Source of the DNA: JAHQVI01 sp050330195
GTDB taxonomy: Bacteria; Pseudomonadota; Alphaproteobacteria; Rhizobiales; Rhodomicrobiaceae
Assembly: GCA_050330195.1 (NCBI GenBank)
Contig: JBHJOB010000027.1
Span: 1-64,000 of the forward strand
Reading direction: 5' to 3'
DNA length: 64,000 nucleotides
The notes under the pieces are model-generated. The model saw only the letters and a list, made by a program, of their open reading frames with translations. It ran no database searches and was not told the origin of the DNA. Of this stretch, positions 8,960-17,673 are shown piece by piece; the first letter of the stretch is position 1; every line of letters begins with the position of its first letter. Made by a program: the position numbers and the translations under genes.

Positions 8960-10465
8960 ATGGACATTACCATCAAAGCCTTCGCCCTGATCGCCGACCC
9001 TTACGTGCTGGGCGTGATGCTGCTTGCCGCGCTGTTCGGGCTGTTCGTCGGCGCGATCCCCGGCCTCACAGCAACGATGGCGACGGCATTGCTCGTTCCG
9101 TTCACCTTCTTCATGGACCCCGTGCCCGCAATTGCCGCCATCGTCACCACGGTCGCCATGGCGATCTTCGCGGGCGATATTCCCGGCGCGCTGCTCCGCA
9201 TTCCCGGCACGCCGGCCTCGGCTGCCTATTGCGACGAAGCCTTCGCCATGACCCAGCGCGGCGAGGCGGAAAAGGCGCTCGGCGTCGGGCTGATCTGCGC
9301 CGCAATCGGCGGACTGTTCGGAACGGTCATCCTTGCCGCATCCGCTCCGGCACTGGCGGAGTTCGCCATTCAGTTCTCCACCTTCGAATATTTCTGGCTC
9401 GCCTGCCTTGGCCTCTCCTGCGCGGTGGTGATCTCCACCGGCTCGACGCTCAAGGGCCTCGTCTCGTTGCTGATCGGCCTGTTCATTTCCACCATCGGCA
9501 TCGACGTGACGGCAGGCTATCCGCGTTTCACCTTCGGCAATGTCGAACTGATGGGCGGTGTCAGCTTCATCCCCGCCATGATCGGCATGTTCGCCGTGTC
9601 CGAAGTGCTGCGCTACGTCGCCTCGCGCCACGATCCGCTTCCCATTCCCAAGCAGATGATCGGCAATGTCTTTCGCGGCGTCGGCGCCATCCTGTCGCGC
9701 TACCGGCTGAACATGGTGCGCGGCGGCGTCATTGGCGGGGTCGTGGGAATCCTGCCCGGTGCGGGCGCTGACATCGCGGCCTGGATCGCCTATGCGGTGT
9801 CCAAGAAAAGCTCGAAAGAGCCGGAAAAATTCGGCAAGGGCCATGTCGAGGGGCTCGTCGATGCGGGCACGGCGAACAATGCCGGACTTGCGGGTGCGTG
9901 GGTGCCGGCCATCGTCTTCGGCATTCCGGGCGATTCGATCACGGCCATCGTCATCGGCGTGCTCTACATGAAGGGCATGAATCCCGGCCCGACGGTTTTT
10001 CTGAACAATCCGGAGCTGATCTACGCCGTCTTCATCGCCTTCTTCATCGCCAATCTGGCGCTCTTGCCGCTCGGCTTTGTCGCCATCAAGCTTGCGCGCC
10101 AGATCCTGCGCGTGCCGCGAGGCGTGCTGATGCCGGTCATCCTGATGTTCTGCATCGTCGGCTCGTTCGCGATCAATAACACCGTCTTCGGCGTGACCGT
10201 GATGCTGGTGCTGGGCGTGCTGGCCTATCTGATGGAGACGAACGGTTTCCCCGTCGCGCCGGCCATTCTCGGCATTGTGCTCGGCCAGATGCTTGAGCGC
10301 AATTTCGTCGCCTCGATGATCAAGGCTGATGGCGATCCGCTGGGCTTCTTCTCGCGGCCGATTGCGGCGACGCTTGGCATCGCGGTGATCGCGCTCTGGC
10401 TCTATGCGCTTTACGCGGCCCTTGCCAGATACAGGCGGCAGAGAATTATCAAGGCGGCGGAATGA
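8960..10465 (+). CDS. tctA: Tripartite tricarboxylate transporter large permease TctA
   Basis: A 501-residue, roughly 12-helix permease. The conserved family segments are visible: GAIPGLTATMATALLVPFTF near residue 30, the second-half counterpart GILPGAGADIAAWIAY near residue 270, and GIPGDSITAIVIGVLYMKG near residue 325. These re-entrant glycine/proline motifs form the transport core. The start is four bases after the tctB stop, and the operon ends here. The next gene, gmk, is convergent. Confidence 0.95.
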   Translation: MDITIKAFALIADPYVLGVMLLAALFGLFVGAIPGLTATMATALLVPFTFFMDPVPAIAAIVTTVAMAIFAGDIPGALLRIPGTPASAAYCDEAFAMTQRGEAEKALGVGLICAAIGGLFGTVILAASAPALAEFAIQFSTFEYFWLACLGLSCAVVISTGSTLKGLVSLLIGLFISTIGIDVTAGYPRFTFGNVELMGGVSFIPAMIGMFAVSEVLRYVASRHDPLPIPKQMIGNVFRGVGAILSRYRLNMVRGGVIGGVVGILPGAGADIAAWIAYAVSKKSSKEPEKFGKGHVEGLVDAGTANNAGLAGAWVPAIVFGIPGDSITAIVIGVLYMKGMNPGPTVFLNNPELIYAVFIAFFIANLALLPLGFVAIKLARQILRVPRGVLMPVILMFCIVGSFAINNTVFGVTVMLVLGVLAYLMETNGFPVAPAILGIVLGQMLERNFVASMIKADGDPLGFFSRPIAATLGIAVIALWLYALYAALARYRRQRIIKAAE

Positions 10466-10474
10466 GAGTCCGGA

Positions 10475-11149
10475 TCAGTGCTCCAGCCCTTCGACCAGAC
10501 CGTTGACGAAGGCTGGCAGATCGAGCGAACGGTGCCGCCGCAGCCGCTCGGCGGTAAGAATCGCCAGCAGTCTGCCCAGGCTGTGATCGAGATCCTCATT
10601 GACGACGACATAGTCATATTCCTGCCAATGCGCCATCTCCGAGGATGCGCTTGCCAGACGCTGCGCGACGACCTCCGGCGCATCCGACGCCCGCTTCTTC
10701 AGGCGGCTCTCAAGAACTGCGAGTGAGGGCGGCAGGATGAACACACGGACGACATCGTCCGGAGCGCTTGCCGCGAGTTGGCGGGTGCCCTGCCAGTCGA
10801 TGTCGAACACCACGTCACGGCCCGCGGCGAGCGCGTCCTCGACCATGCCGCGCGGCGTGCCGTACAGATTGCCGAACACCTCCGCCCATTCCAGAAGTGC
10901 GCCCGCGTCCCGCTTGGCCTCGAACAGATCCCGGCTCATGAAGAAATAATGCTGACCATCGATTTCGCCGGGACGGGGCGCACGGGTCGTCGCGGAGATG
11001 GACAGCGCGCAACGGTCGCGCTCATGTTCGAGCAGCCGGCGCGTAAGCGTTGTCTTGCCGGCGCCTGAGGGAGACGACAGGATGAACATCAGACCGCGGC
11101 GGCGGCTGAGATCGATCCCCCTGCCCTGTGCGCCCGGCTCATTCGACAT
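10475..11149 (-). CDS. gmk: Guanylate kinase
   Basis: Phosphorylates GMP to GDP with ATP in purine nucleotide metabolism. It has 224 residues, slightly longer than the usual 205-210 because of the N-terminus. The P-loop is SSPSGAGKTTL near residue 27. The GMP-binding lid segment (SATTRAPRPGEIDGQHYFF) and the DIDWQG motif follow. The start overlaps the 3' end of yicC by 11 bases on the same strand, the usual yicC-gmk arrangement. Confidence 0.97.
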   Translation of the reverse strand: MSNEPGAQGRGIDLSRRRGLMFILSSPSGAGKTTLTRRLLEHERDRCALSISATTRAPRPGEIDGQHYFFMSRDLFEAKRDAGALLEWAEVFGNLYGTPRGMVEDALAAGRDVVFDIDWQGTRQLAASAPDDVVRVFILPPSLAVLESRLKKRASDAPEVVAQRLASASSEMAHWQEYDYVVVNEDLDHSLGRLLAILTAERLRRHRSLDLPAFVNGLVEGLEH

Positions 11150-12038
11150 TCTGCACCTGCTCCCTGAACTGGTCGATGGCGCTTTTCAGGCGCAAGCCAA
11201 TCCGCGTGATCTCCGCCGCATTCGATTTCGAGCACAGCGTATTGGCCTCGCGCTGAAATTCCTGCGCCAGAAACTCCAGCTTGCGGCCGATGGGCTCGCT
11301 CGATCCCAGCAGATCGCGCGCTGCCTCGACGTGAGCGTAAAGCCGTTTCAGCTCTTCCTCGATATCCGCCTTTGTCGCGATCAGCACCGCCTCCTGATGC
11401 AGTCGGGCCTCGTCGAAACCGGCGCTTTCCGACATCAGCCGCTGGATTTGCAGGCGCAGCCTTTCCGCGATGGCCTCCGCGGCGCGCTCCGGCGAGGCTT
11501 CGGCTTGCCGCGTCAGCGCCTCGATCTCGGCGATCTTTTCCGCAAGGATTGCTTGCAATCGCGCGCCTTCCGCCTGCCGGGCGTTCACGATTTCGCCGAG
11601 CGCCGCCTCAAAGCTTTCCAGAAGCGGAGCAGCGAGCGGTGACGGTGCGGGAGACTGTGCGTCCGGATCGGACTCCGCGATCTCGATAACGCCTTTCATG
11701 TTCAGGAGCGACACGAGAGGCGCGGGTTCCTGATGCCCCGTGAGATTGCGGGCTCTTTCCGCAATCTCGGCAAGCTTCAGGAGCAGCGTTTCGTTCAGTC
11801 GCAGATCGGGCGCGGCTTCCGGCGCTTTCAACGTCAGGCCGACGGTCACGCTGCCGCGCTTGATACGCTTGCCGATCGCGTCCCTGAGCCGCGTCTCGAT
11901 CTCTTCCAGCCCTTGCGGAAGACGCAGGCGGATGTCCAGCCCGCGATTGTTGACGCTGCGGATTTCCCAGCTCCAGGCGGCGTCCTTCTCCTGACCGCCC
12001 GCCCGGCCAAACCCCGTCATACTGCTGACAGGCATCAA
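11139..12038 (-). CDS. yicC: YicC family endoribonuclease-like protein
   Basis: A 299-residue protein that starts with SSMTGFGRAGG, the family hallmark, and ends with an EFQREANTLCSKSN segment that is equally typical. Family members have been shown to act as RNA endonucleases and to help stationary-phase growth. The middle is strongly helical and probably coiled coil. It lies directly upstream of gmk with an 11-bp overlap. Confidence 0.95.
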   Translation of the reverse strand: MMPVSSMTGFGRAGGQEKDAAWSWEIRSVNNRGLDIRLRLPQGLEEIETRLRDAIGKRIKRGSVTVGLTLKAPEAAPDLRLNETLLLKLAEIAERARNLTGHQEPAPLVSLLNMKGVIEIAESDPDAQSPAPSPLAAPLLESFEAALGEIVNARQAEGARLQAILAEKIAEIEALTRQAEASPERAAEAIAERLRLQIQRLMSESAGFDEARLHQEAVLIATKADIEEELKRLYAHVEAARDLLGSSEPIGRKLEFLAQEFQREANTLCSKSNAAEITRIGLRLKSAIDQFREQVQNVE

Positions 12039-12239
12039 GATTCCTTCCGGTCGGCTTGCTTTGAATGGTTGTGCAAGGCCATGTTTGCCGTTGAACCGCA
12101 GGTTACATCAAGCGTTTTGATTCCAGAAACAGCCTTTTCCCTCGTATCATCCGCCTATTTTCTTGCATTTTCGTTTGGGTGGATGAAGCCTTCACTGCGC
12201 GTTATGAAGAGGCAAACGAAATCCGGCAAGTCAGGAGAC

Positions 12240-12671
12240 ATGAGCGTGGCGTATTCGCCTGCAAACGATCCGAGCGTCAGGCCTCAGCGCCAGCGCCAGA
12301 ATGGTCCGCTCGACAAGATCTTCGTCCGCGATCTGGTCCTGCCATGTTTCGTCGGCATATTCGATGACGAAAAAGACAGCCGCCAGCGTGTGCGTTTCAA
12401 TGTCGAGATGTCGATCTATCCCTCGCGGCGGCGCAATATTGGCGACGATGTGGACTCGGTGGTCAGCTATGACCGCATCGTCGAGGCGATCCACGCGGTG
12501 ACGCGCGGGGGGCACATCAACCTTGTCGAAACGATCGCGGAACGGATTGCCGCGAAATGCCTGTCGCACCGGCGGGCGGCCAAGGTCCGCGTCGTTGTCG
12601 AAAAACTGGACCGGCTGGAAGGCGCCAGTCTTGGCGTCGAAATCGAGCGGCATAAATCGCCGCAGGGCTGA
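12240..12671 (+). CDS. folB: Dihydroneopterin aldolase
   Basis: Folate pathway enzyme that converts 7,8-dihydroneopterin to 6-hydroxymethyl-dihydropterin and glycolaldehyde. From the ATG at 12240, preceded by CAGGAGA, the protein has 143 residues including a roughly 25-residue N-terminal extension. The core shows DLVLPCFVGIFDDEK, the VVSYDRI segment with the conserved Tyr, NLVETIAERIA, and VVVEKLDRLEGA with the catalytic Lys. An in-frame ATG at 12204 is less likely because it lacks a ribosome site. Confidence 0.92.
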   Translation: MSVAYSPANDPSVRPQRQRQNGPLDKIFVRDLVLPCFVGIFDDEKDSRQRVRFNVEMSIYPSRRRNIGDDVDSVVSYDRIVEAIHAVTRGGHINLVETIAERIAAKCLSHRRAAKVRVVVEKLDRLEGASLGVEIERHKSPQG

Positions 12672-12714
12672 TCAGCCAACACACCGGCGCACAACATGAA
12701 AGGGAGGCCGTCTC

Positions 12715-13008
12715 ATGGCTGCCGAAAAGACCTATACACCCGATGACATCAAGGCCCGCCTCGCCCGCGACCTGCCGCAATGGAGCTTCGAGGACGGCCA
12801 TATCAAGCGCACCTACAAAACGAAGAAATGGCCGGAAACGCTGATGTTCCTGAACGCCGTCGGTTATCTCGCCGAACAGGCGGATCATCATCCGGACCTG
12901 GCTGCATCCTACGCCTCGCTGGAGGTCAAACTTATGACGCACTCGGCCAGCGGCATCACGGACAAGGATTTCGATCTCGCCATCAAGATCGAGGCGCTTG
13001 CGCCCTGA
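12715..13008 (+). CDS. phhB: 4a-hydroxytetrahydrobiopterin dehydratase (pterin-4a-carbinolamine dehydratase)
   Basis: A 97-residue protein of the PCD/DCoH fold that dehydrates the pterin carbinolamine formed by aromatic amino acid hydroxylases. The active-site signature is complete: EQADHHPDL, a downstream Tyr, VKLMTHSASGIT and a closing Asp. A strong ribosome site (AAGGGAGG) precedes the ATG. It sits 43 bp after folB, so the two pterin genes may be co-transcribed. No phhA-like hydroxylase is in the window. Confidence 0.95.
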   Translation: MAAEKTYTPDDIKARLARDLPQWSFEDGHIKRTYKTKKWPETLMFLNAVGYLAEQADHHPDLAASYASLEVKLMTHSASGITDKDFDLAIKIEALAP

Positions 13009-13023
13009 TAGATCAGCCTCGCC

Positions 13024-13099
13024 TTGCGACGCAATCCCTGCGAAGGCGGGGATCTGAAACGAGCCGCAACGAGATCCCCGCATTCGCGGGAATTGCGAC
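13024..13099 (+). terminator. Palindromic intergenic element between convergent genes
   Basis: Arms at about 13026-13055 (gcgacgcaatccctgcgaag, then gcggggatct) and 13072-13098 (agatccccgcattcgcggga, then attgcga) pair with few mismatches. It is the REP-like palindrome type built on gcggggatct. It lies between phhB and the convergent RND permease gene and may act as a bidirectional terminator. Confidence 0.65.
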
Positions 13100-13112
13100 A
13101 TGGCGTGGCGCC

Positions 13113-16100
13113 TCATCCTGCCTTGAGCTGGTCGATCGACGGCGGGACGTAGCTGGCAAGCGGCGGCGCCACGAGCGGATGCCTCTTTTCCCGTGAGATG
13201 AAGGAATAGGCGACCGGCACGAGGAACATCGAAATCAGCGTGCCGAGCGCCATGCCGCAGATGATAACAATGCCGATCTGCGCGCGGCTGACCGCGCCGG
13301 GACCGCTGGCGAGTAGTAGCGGCGCCGCCCCGGCAATCGCGGCCGCCGTGGTCATCAGGATCGGGCGGAACCGCGCTTCGGCGGCATCGAGCAGGCCGTC
13401 GTGAAAACCCATACCGTCATCGCGGCGCTGGTTGGCGAACTCGGTGATCAGGATGCCGTGTTTCGCGATCATGCCGACAAGCGTGACCAGCGCGATGGCC
13501 GTATAGGCGTTCAGCGTACCGCCGGAGAGCAGCAAGCCCGCCAACCCGCCGACAATCGCGAAAGGCGCGGCCATGAGGATGATCGCCGGATCGCGGAAAC
13601 TTTCGAACTGCGCTGACAGGAACAGGAACACGATCAGCAGCGCCAGCCCGAAAACCAGCTCGGAGGACTTCTGCGCCGCCGCCGCTTCCTCCTGCGCGCC
13701 ACCGATGGAAACAGACATGCCGGCGGGAAGCCCGGCCCGGATCATCGCCTCCAGCGCGGCCGTGGCTCCCGCGATATCGCGGCCTGCGGCGGGCATCGCG
13801 GTTAGCTTGACGGCGCGCTCCTGGTCGTAGCGTCCGAGTGAAAGCGCCCCGATCGCGCGCTTCACGCCGACCAGCGAGGATAGCGGCGCCATCTCCTTGC
13901 TTGCCGTGCGCAGATAGATGTGGTCGAGGCTTTCAACGCCGTGTAACTCCTTCCGGTCCATGCGGACGATCACGGGATAGAGCGCGGCTTTCCAGTTGAA
14001 ATCGGTGGCGCGCGCGCCAGTGAGCATGGACGCCAGCGTCGACGAGATCGTGGCAGGATCGACGCCGATGCGCTGGGCGGCCGGACGGTCGATGGTCAGG
14101 TCGAGCCTGGGCGCGCCGAAATCGAGATCGAGCGAGCCTGCGGAGATGATGCCCCGCGTCTGGCCTTTGGTCTTCATGCGATCGGCGAAGAGGTAGAGAT
14201 CCTCGTAGGAGCCGCTGGTCTTGATCACCAGTTCGACGGGAAGCCCCGAGCCGCCGCCGAGCGGGGGTTGCGGAAAGGCGGCGGCGTTGATGTCGCTCAG
14301 TCCGGACAGTTCGGCGTTCAGGGCGACGCGGATCTCGCTGGCGCTGCGTTTGCGCTCGTCCCACGGCTTGAGCATGAGAATGGCAAGACCCGAATTGGAC
14401 GATTGCTGACCGATGATCACCAGCGAATGCAGCCCTTCCGGCACGCGGTCGAGGATCTGCTCGACCGGGCGGCTCAGCTCGATCATCTTCTCAAGCGGCG
14501 TGCCCGGATCGGCGGAAAGCTGGGCCATGACATAGCCCTGATCCTCCTCCGGGGCCAACTCGAACTGCAACGACAGGACCGGCGCGATAATGGCGGCGGC
14601 CAGAAGGAGAAGCACGCCAGCCGCAATCAGCCGGTAATGAAGCACATGGGTCAACATCCTGCGATAGCACCGGCTCGCTCGGTCGAGCGAGCGATGCACG
14701 AAGCGCTGCAGCCACGAACCCTCGCCGGCCCGCAGCAGCCGCGAGCACATCATCGGCGAGAGCGTGCGCGACACGAAGCCGGAGACCAGCACGGCGATGG
14801 CCAGCGTAAAGCCGAATTCGCGGAACAGATGCCCGACCTTGCCGCTCATGAAGCCTATGGGGAGGTAGATCGCGGCCAGCGTCAGCGTCGTCGCGATCAC
14901 CGCCATCGACACTTCGCGGCTGCCGATGAAGGCGGCATGGACGGGTGTGCGGCCTTCCGCGATGTGGCGCTCGACATTCTCCACATCGACGATGGCGTCG
15001 TCGACGACGAGGCCGACAGCGAGCACGATGGCGAGCAGCGTGAACGTGTTGAGCGAAAAGCCGAGCGGCATCAGGAAGGCAAGCCCGCCGATCAGCGAGA
15101 TCGGGATCGTGACCATGACGATGATTGCCGAGCGCATGTTGCCGAGGAATATCAAGGCCGTCGCGATCACCAGCAGCACGGCGATAATGATCGTCTCGAA
15201 GACTTCCTCGATGCCTTTCTGGATGAAGACCGTCGTGTCGAAAATCACCTCAAGCCGCGCGCCTTCCGGCATCGACGCCTGCAATTTCGGCAGCAGGGCG
15301 CGCACATCGCTGGCGATGTCGAGCGGATTGGCTTTCGGCCGGGCGGTAATCGCGAGGGCGAGCCCCGGCGCGCCGTCCACGAAGATCGCGTTGACCTCCT
15401 CCTCCGGCCCGATGCGCACGCGGCCGACATCGCCGATGCGGACGGTGTAGCCGTCACGATTGACGATGCCGGAGTCCTCGAATTCGGCGGCGTCGGCAAG
15501 GGCGGCATGAGTGACGATAGTGGTCGTCTTGCTGTCCACCTCGATCTCGCCGGAGGGCGCGGAGCTGTTATGGGTGTCGATCGCGGTCACGATATCGGCG
15601 ACCGTCAGCCCTTCCGCCGCCAGCCGGGTCGGATCGAGTTCGACGATCATCGCATATTTGCGCTCGCCGAGCAGATCGACGGCCGCAACACCGCTGACCT
15701 TCGTCAGTTCGGGTCGGAGGCTGTTGCGGGCAAGGTCGGTCAGTTCCAGCGTGCTCCGGTGCGGATCGCGGATGCCGAGATAGAGGATCGGACTGTCATT
15801 GGCGCTGGCGAGTGTGACAACGGGCGCTTTCGCGCCTTCGGGAAGCTGCGGCAGAAGCGCTTGCGCTTTCGTTCCAACCTCATTGCCGGCCTGGATCGGA
15901 TCGACATCGCCCTGAAAGGTTATCGAGACGATGCTTTCGCCGACAACGCTCGTCGAGGAAATCGTCTTGATGCCGGCAATCGTGGCAACGGCGTCCTCCA
16001 GCGGCGCGCTGACCTGCGCCTCGATCTGGCTGGCGGACGCGCCCGGCAAGGCGGTGACGACGGTGACGGCCGCTTCGTCGAAAGCCGGGAACTGGCGAAG

Positions 16101-16199
16101 CGGCAGCGTCATCAGCGCGATGACGCCCGCCGTCACCAGCAGCAGGCTGAGCACGATGGAGAAGACCGGGCGGCGGATGCAGATATCGGAGATGCTCAT
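13113..16199 (-). CDS. RND efflux transporter permease (HAE1/AcrB-like)
   Basis: A proton-driven inner-membrane drug/solute pump subunit of 1028 residues, the normal length. The N-terminus MSISDICIRRPVFSIVLSLL is the first transmembrane helix. Two large periplasmic loops alternate with helix bundles. The TM4 proton-relay segment LAVGLVVDDAIVDVENVERH carries the paired Asp residues. It is downstream of its membrane-fusion partner by 7 bp. No outer-membrane factor gene is adjacent, so the pump probably uses a TolC-like protein encoded elsewhere. Confidence 0.96.
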   Translation of the reverse strand: MSISDICIRRPVFSIVLSLLLVTAGVIALMTLPLRQFPAFDEAAVTVVTALPGASASQIEAQVSAPLEDAVATIAGIKTISSTSVVGESIVSITFQGDVDPIQAGNEVGTKAQALLPQLPEGAKAPVVTLASANDSPILYLGIRDPHRSTLELTDLARNSLRPELTKVSGVAAVDLLGERKYAMIVELDPTRLAAEGLTVADIVTAIDTHNSSAPSGEIEVDSKTTTIVTHAALADAAEFEDSGIVNRDGYTVRIGDVGRVRIGPEEEVNAIFVDGAPGLALAITARPKANPLDIASDVRALLPKLQASMPEGARLEVIFDTTVFIQKGIEEVFETIIIAVLLVIATALIFLGNMRSAIIVMVTIPISLIGGLAFLMPLGFSLNTFTLLAIVLAVGLVVDDAIVDVENVERHIAEGRTPVHAAFIGSREVSMAVIATTLTLAAIYLPIGFMSGKVGHLFREFGFTLAIAVLVSGFVSRTLSPMMCSRLLRAGEGSWLQRFVHRSLDRASRCYRRMLTHVLHYRLIAAGVLLLLAAAIIAPVLSLQFELAPEEDQGYVMAQLSADPGTPLEKMIELSRPVEQILDRVPEGLHSLVIIGQQSSNSGLAILMLKPWDERKRSASEIRVALNAELSGLSDINAAAFPQPPLGGGSGLPVELVIKTSGSYEDLYLFADRMKTKGQTRGIISAGSLDLDFGAPRLDLTIDRPAAQRIGVDPATISSTLASMLTGARATDFNWKAALYPVIVRMDRKELHGVESLDHIYLRTASKEMAPLSSLVGVKRAIGALSLGRYDQERAVKLTAMPAAGRDIAGATAALEAMIRAGLPAGMSVSIGGAQEEAAAAQKSSELVFGLALLIVFLFLSAQFESFRDPAIILMAAPFAIVGGLAGLLLSGGTLNAYTAIALVTLVGMIAKHGILITEFANQRRDDGMGFHDGLLDAAEARFRPILMTTAAAIAGAAPLLLASGPGAVSRAQIGIVIICGMALGTLISMFLVPVAYSFISREKRHPLVAPPLASYVPPSIDQLKAG

Positions 16200-16206
16200 T
16201 GCCCGC

Positions 16207-17280
16207 TCAGACCTCGCCCGCGCTGTTGCGGACGCTGACAGTCATATTGTCCCGGATGAGTTTTTGTCCGCGCACCACGACCAGCGCGCCCTCGTCGATG
16301 CCGGAGGCGATTTCCACCTTGCCGTCCTGCCGCTCACCGGCTTCGACCTTGCGTTCATGGGCTTTTTCGCCCTCGACCACGAAGACATATGTGCCGCTCA
16401 ACCGCTCGACCAGCGCCGCCTGCGGAACCAGCACCACATTCCTCTTCTCGCCGAGATTCAACCGAACGTGCACGAACAGCCCCGGAGCAAAGCGGCGATC
16501 GACATTCTCGACCACGCCCGCTACGGCGAGGCTGCGGCTCGCCGGGCTGATGTCGGGCGCAATGTAGGAAACACGGCCTTCCGCCTTGAGGGAAGGGTCG
16601 CCATCGGCACGGATTTCGAAGCTCTGTCCGGCCTTGGCCTGCGACCAGAGCCGCTCGGGAATCCGGAACTCGGCGCGCAGCCGGCTTTCATCGTAGATCT
16701 GCCCGAGCGGCTTGCCCGCCGTCACGAGCGCGCCGGCCGGATAAGCAATCCGTGTGATCCGGCCATCGAAGGGCGCGCGGATCGTATAATGCCGGCGCTC
16801 GGCCTGTTTCAGCGCCAGATCGGTTTCCGCGACCGCCAGCTTGACCTTGACGTCTTCAAGCGCGAGCGCGGTCGACGTGCCGCGTTCGACCAGCGTGGAA
16901 ACCCGGGCCAAATCCGCCTTCGCGGCATCGAGCCGCGCCGTTGACGCTTTCAGCTCGGCTTCGGCAACGGCGGCATCCAGCTCGATCAGTATCTCGCCCG
17001 CCCGCACCGATGCGCCATCCGCGGCGACGACAGTCTCGACCTGTCCATCCGTCTGCGTTGCAATATCGGCCGATCTCGCCGCGGCAAGTTCGCCATAGCT
17101 GGAAAAGGACTGCTCCAGCGACCCGCGGACCGCTCTTGCCACGTGGACTTCCGGTGCGGTCTCCGCAGTCGCGCTCGGTGCAGATTCATCCGCATCCGCC
17201 CTGCCGCCCGAAAGGTGATGAATTGCAAGACCGCTCGCGAGCAGACCGGCAAACAAGGCGTAGCCCAGACTTGATCGCAT
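16207..17280 (-). CDS. RND efflux periplasmic adaptor (membrane-fusion protein)
   Basis: About 357 residues from the ATG at 17278-17280, with an N-terminal membrane/signal segment (SLGYALFAGLLASGLAIHHL). A TTG-started extension to 17313 is possible but lacks support. It shows the HlyD-like order: a split lipoyl/barrel-sandwich domain (VVAADGASVRAGEILIELD, and later TIRAPFDGRITRIAYPAGALV), a coiled-coil hairpin between them, then beta-barrel and membrane-proximal domains. It forms an operon with the permease and bridges it to the outer-membrane channel. Confidence 0.94.
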   Translation of the reverse strand: MRSSLGYALFAGLLASGLAIHHLSGGRADADESAPSATAETAPEVHVARAVRGSLEQSFSSYGELAAARSADIATQTDGQVETVVAADGASVRAGEILIELDAAVAEAELKASTARLDAAKADLARVSTLVERGTSTALALEDVKVKLAVAETDLALKQAERRHYTIRAPFDGRITRIAYPAGALVTAGKPLGQIYDESRLRAEFRIPERLWSQAKAGQSFEIRADGDPSLKAEGRVSYIAPDISPASRSLAVAGVVENVDRRFAPGLFVHVRLNLGEKRNVVLVPQAALVERLSGTYVFVVEGEKAHERKVEAGERQDGKVEIASGIDEGALVVVRGQKLIRDNMTVSVRNSAGEV

Positions 17281-17298
17281 CGGCTTTTTTGCTCCATG

Positions 17299-17344
17299 TC
17301 CGGAGGACTTCAATGAAAAGTTCCGGAGGACTTTGATGAAAAGG
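17299..17344 (-). repeat. 23-bp tandem direct repeat upstream of the RND operon
   Basis: Two head-to-tail copies at 17299-17321 and 17322-17344 match at about 20 of 23 positions (core tccggaggactt, then atgaaaag). They sit just ahead of the adaptor gene on its own strand. They could be a recent duplication or a paired operator, and the sequence cannot distinguish the two. Confidence 0.6.
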
Positions 17345-17673
17345 CTGATTTCGCAGCTTGATGCAGGACAATCGGATCGAAAGTAGACGCAAAGTATAAA
17401 TCTTGTTTTGCGTCAGACGGTAAACGTCGAAGGTCAATCTTCACTTTGGCTAACAAAATCTTCAAGCAACGATTACAGAGCAGATGAGCAACTTAAACCG
17501 ATCTTTATGCGGAAGCGCGATTGTGCCTCCAGCCCGCCATATCCGGCCTTCGCCCAAGGGGGCAAGGGTTCGGCATCTGGCGGGCTTCCGCTTCGTTTTG
17601 TTCATGTAACCACCAAGGGCGCAGGCCGTATGCATTGGCGGGCCCTTCCGAATATTGAAAGAAGTGAGGATCT
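17345..17673 (+). other. Intergenic region and leader of the repeat protein gene
   Basis: No gene is seen in this 329-bp stretch. It separates the divergent RND operon from the repeat-protein gene. The left half is AT-richer and is the likely promoter area. An inverted repeat, agcccgcca / tggcgggct, lies at about 17535-17586 inside the probable 5' leader. A ribosome site (AGTGAGGA) precedes the ATG at 17674. Confidence 0.5.

Noticed and set aside
14268..16238. A long open frame (656 codons) antisense to the RND permease gene
   Set aside because: It is rich in Arg, Asp, Gly and His without hydrophobic core or motifs, and lies entirely opposite a clear RND permease. It is a high-GC shadow frame.
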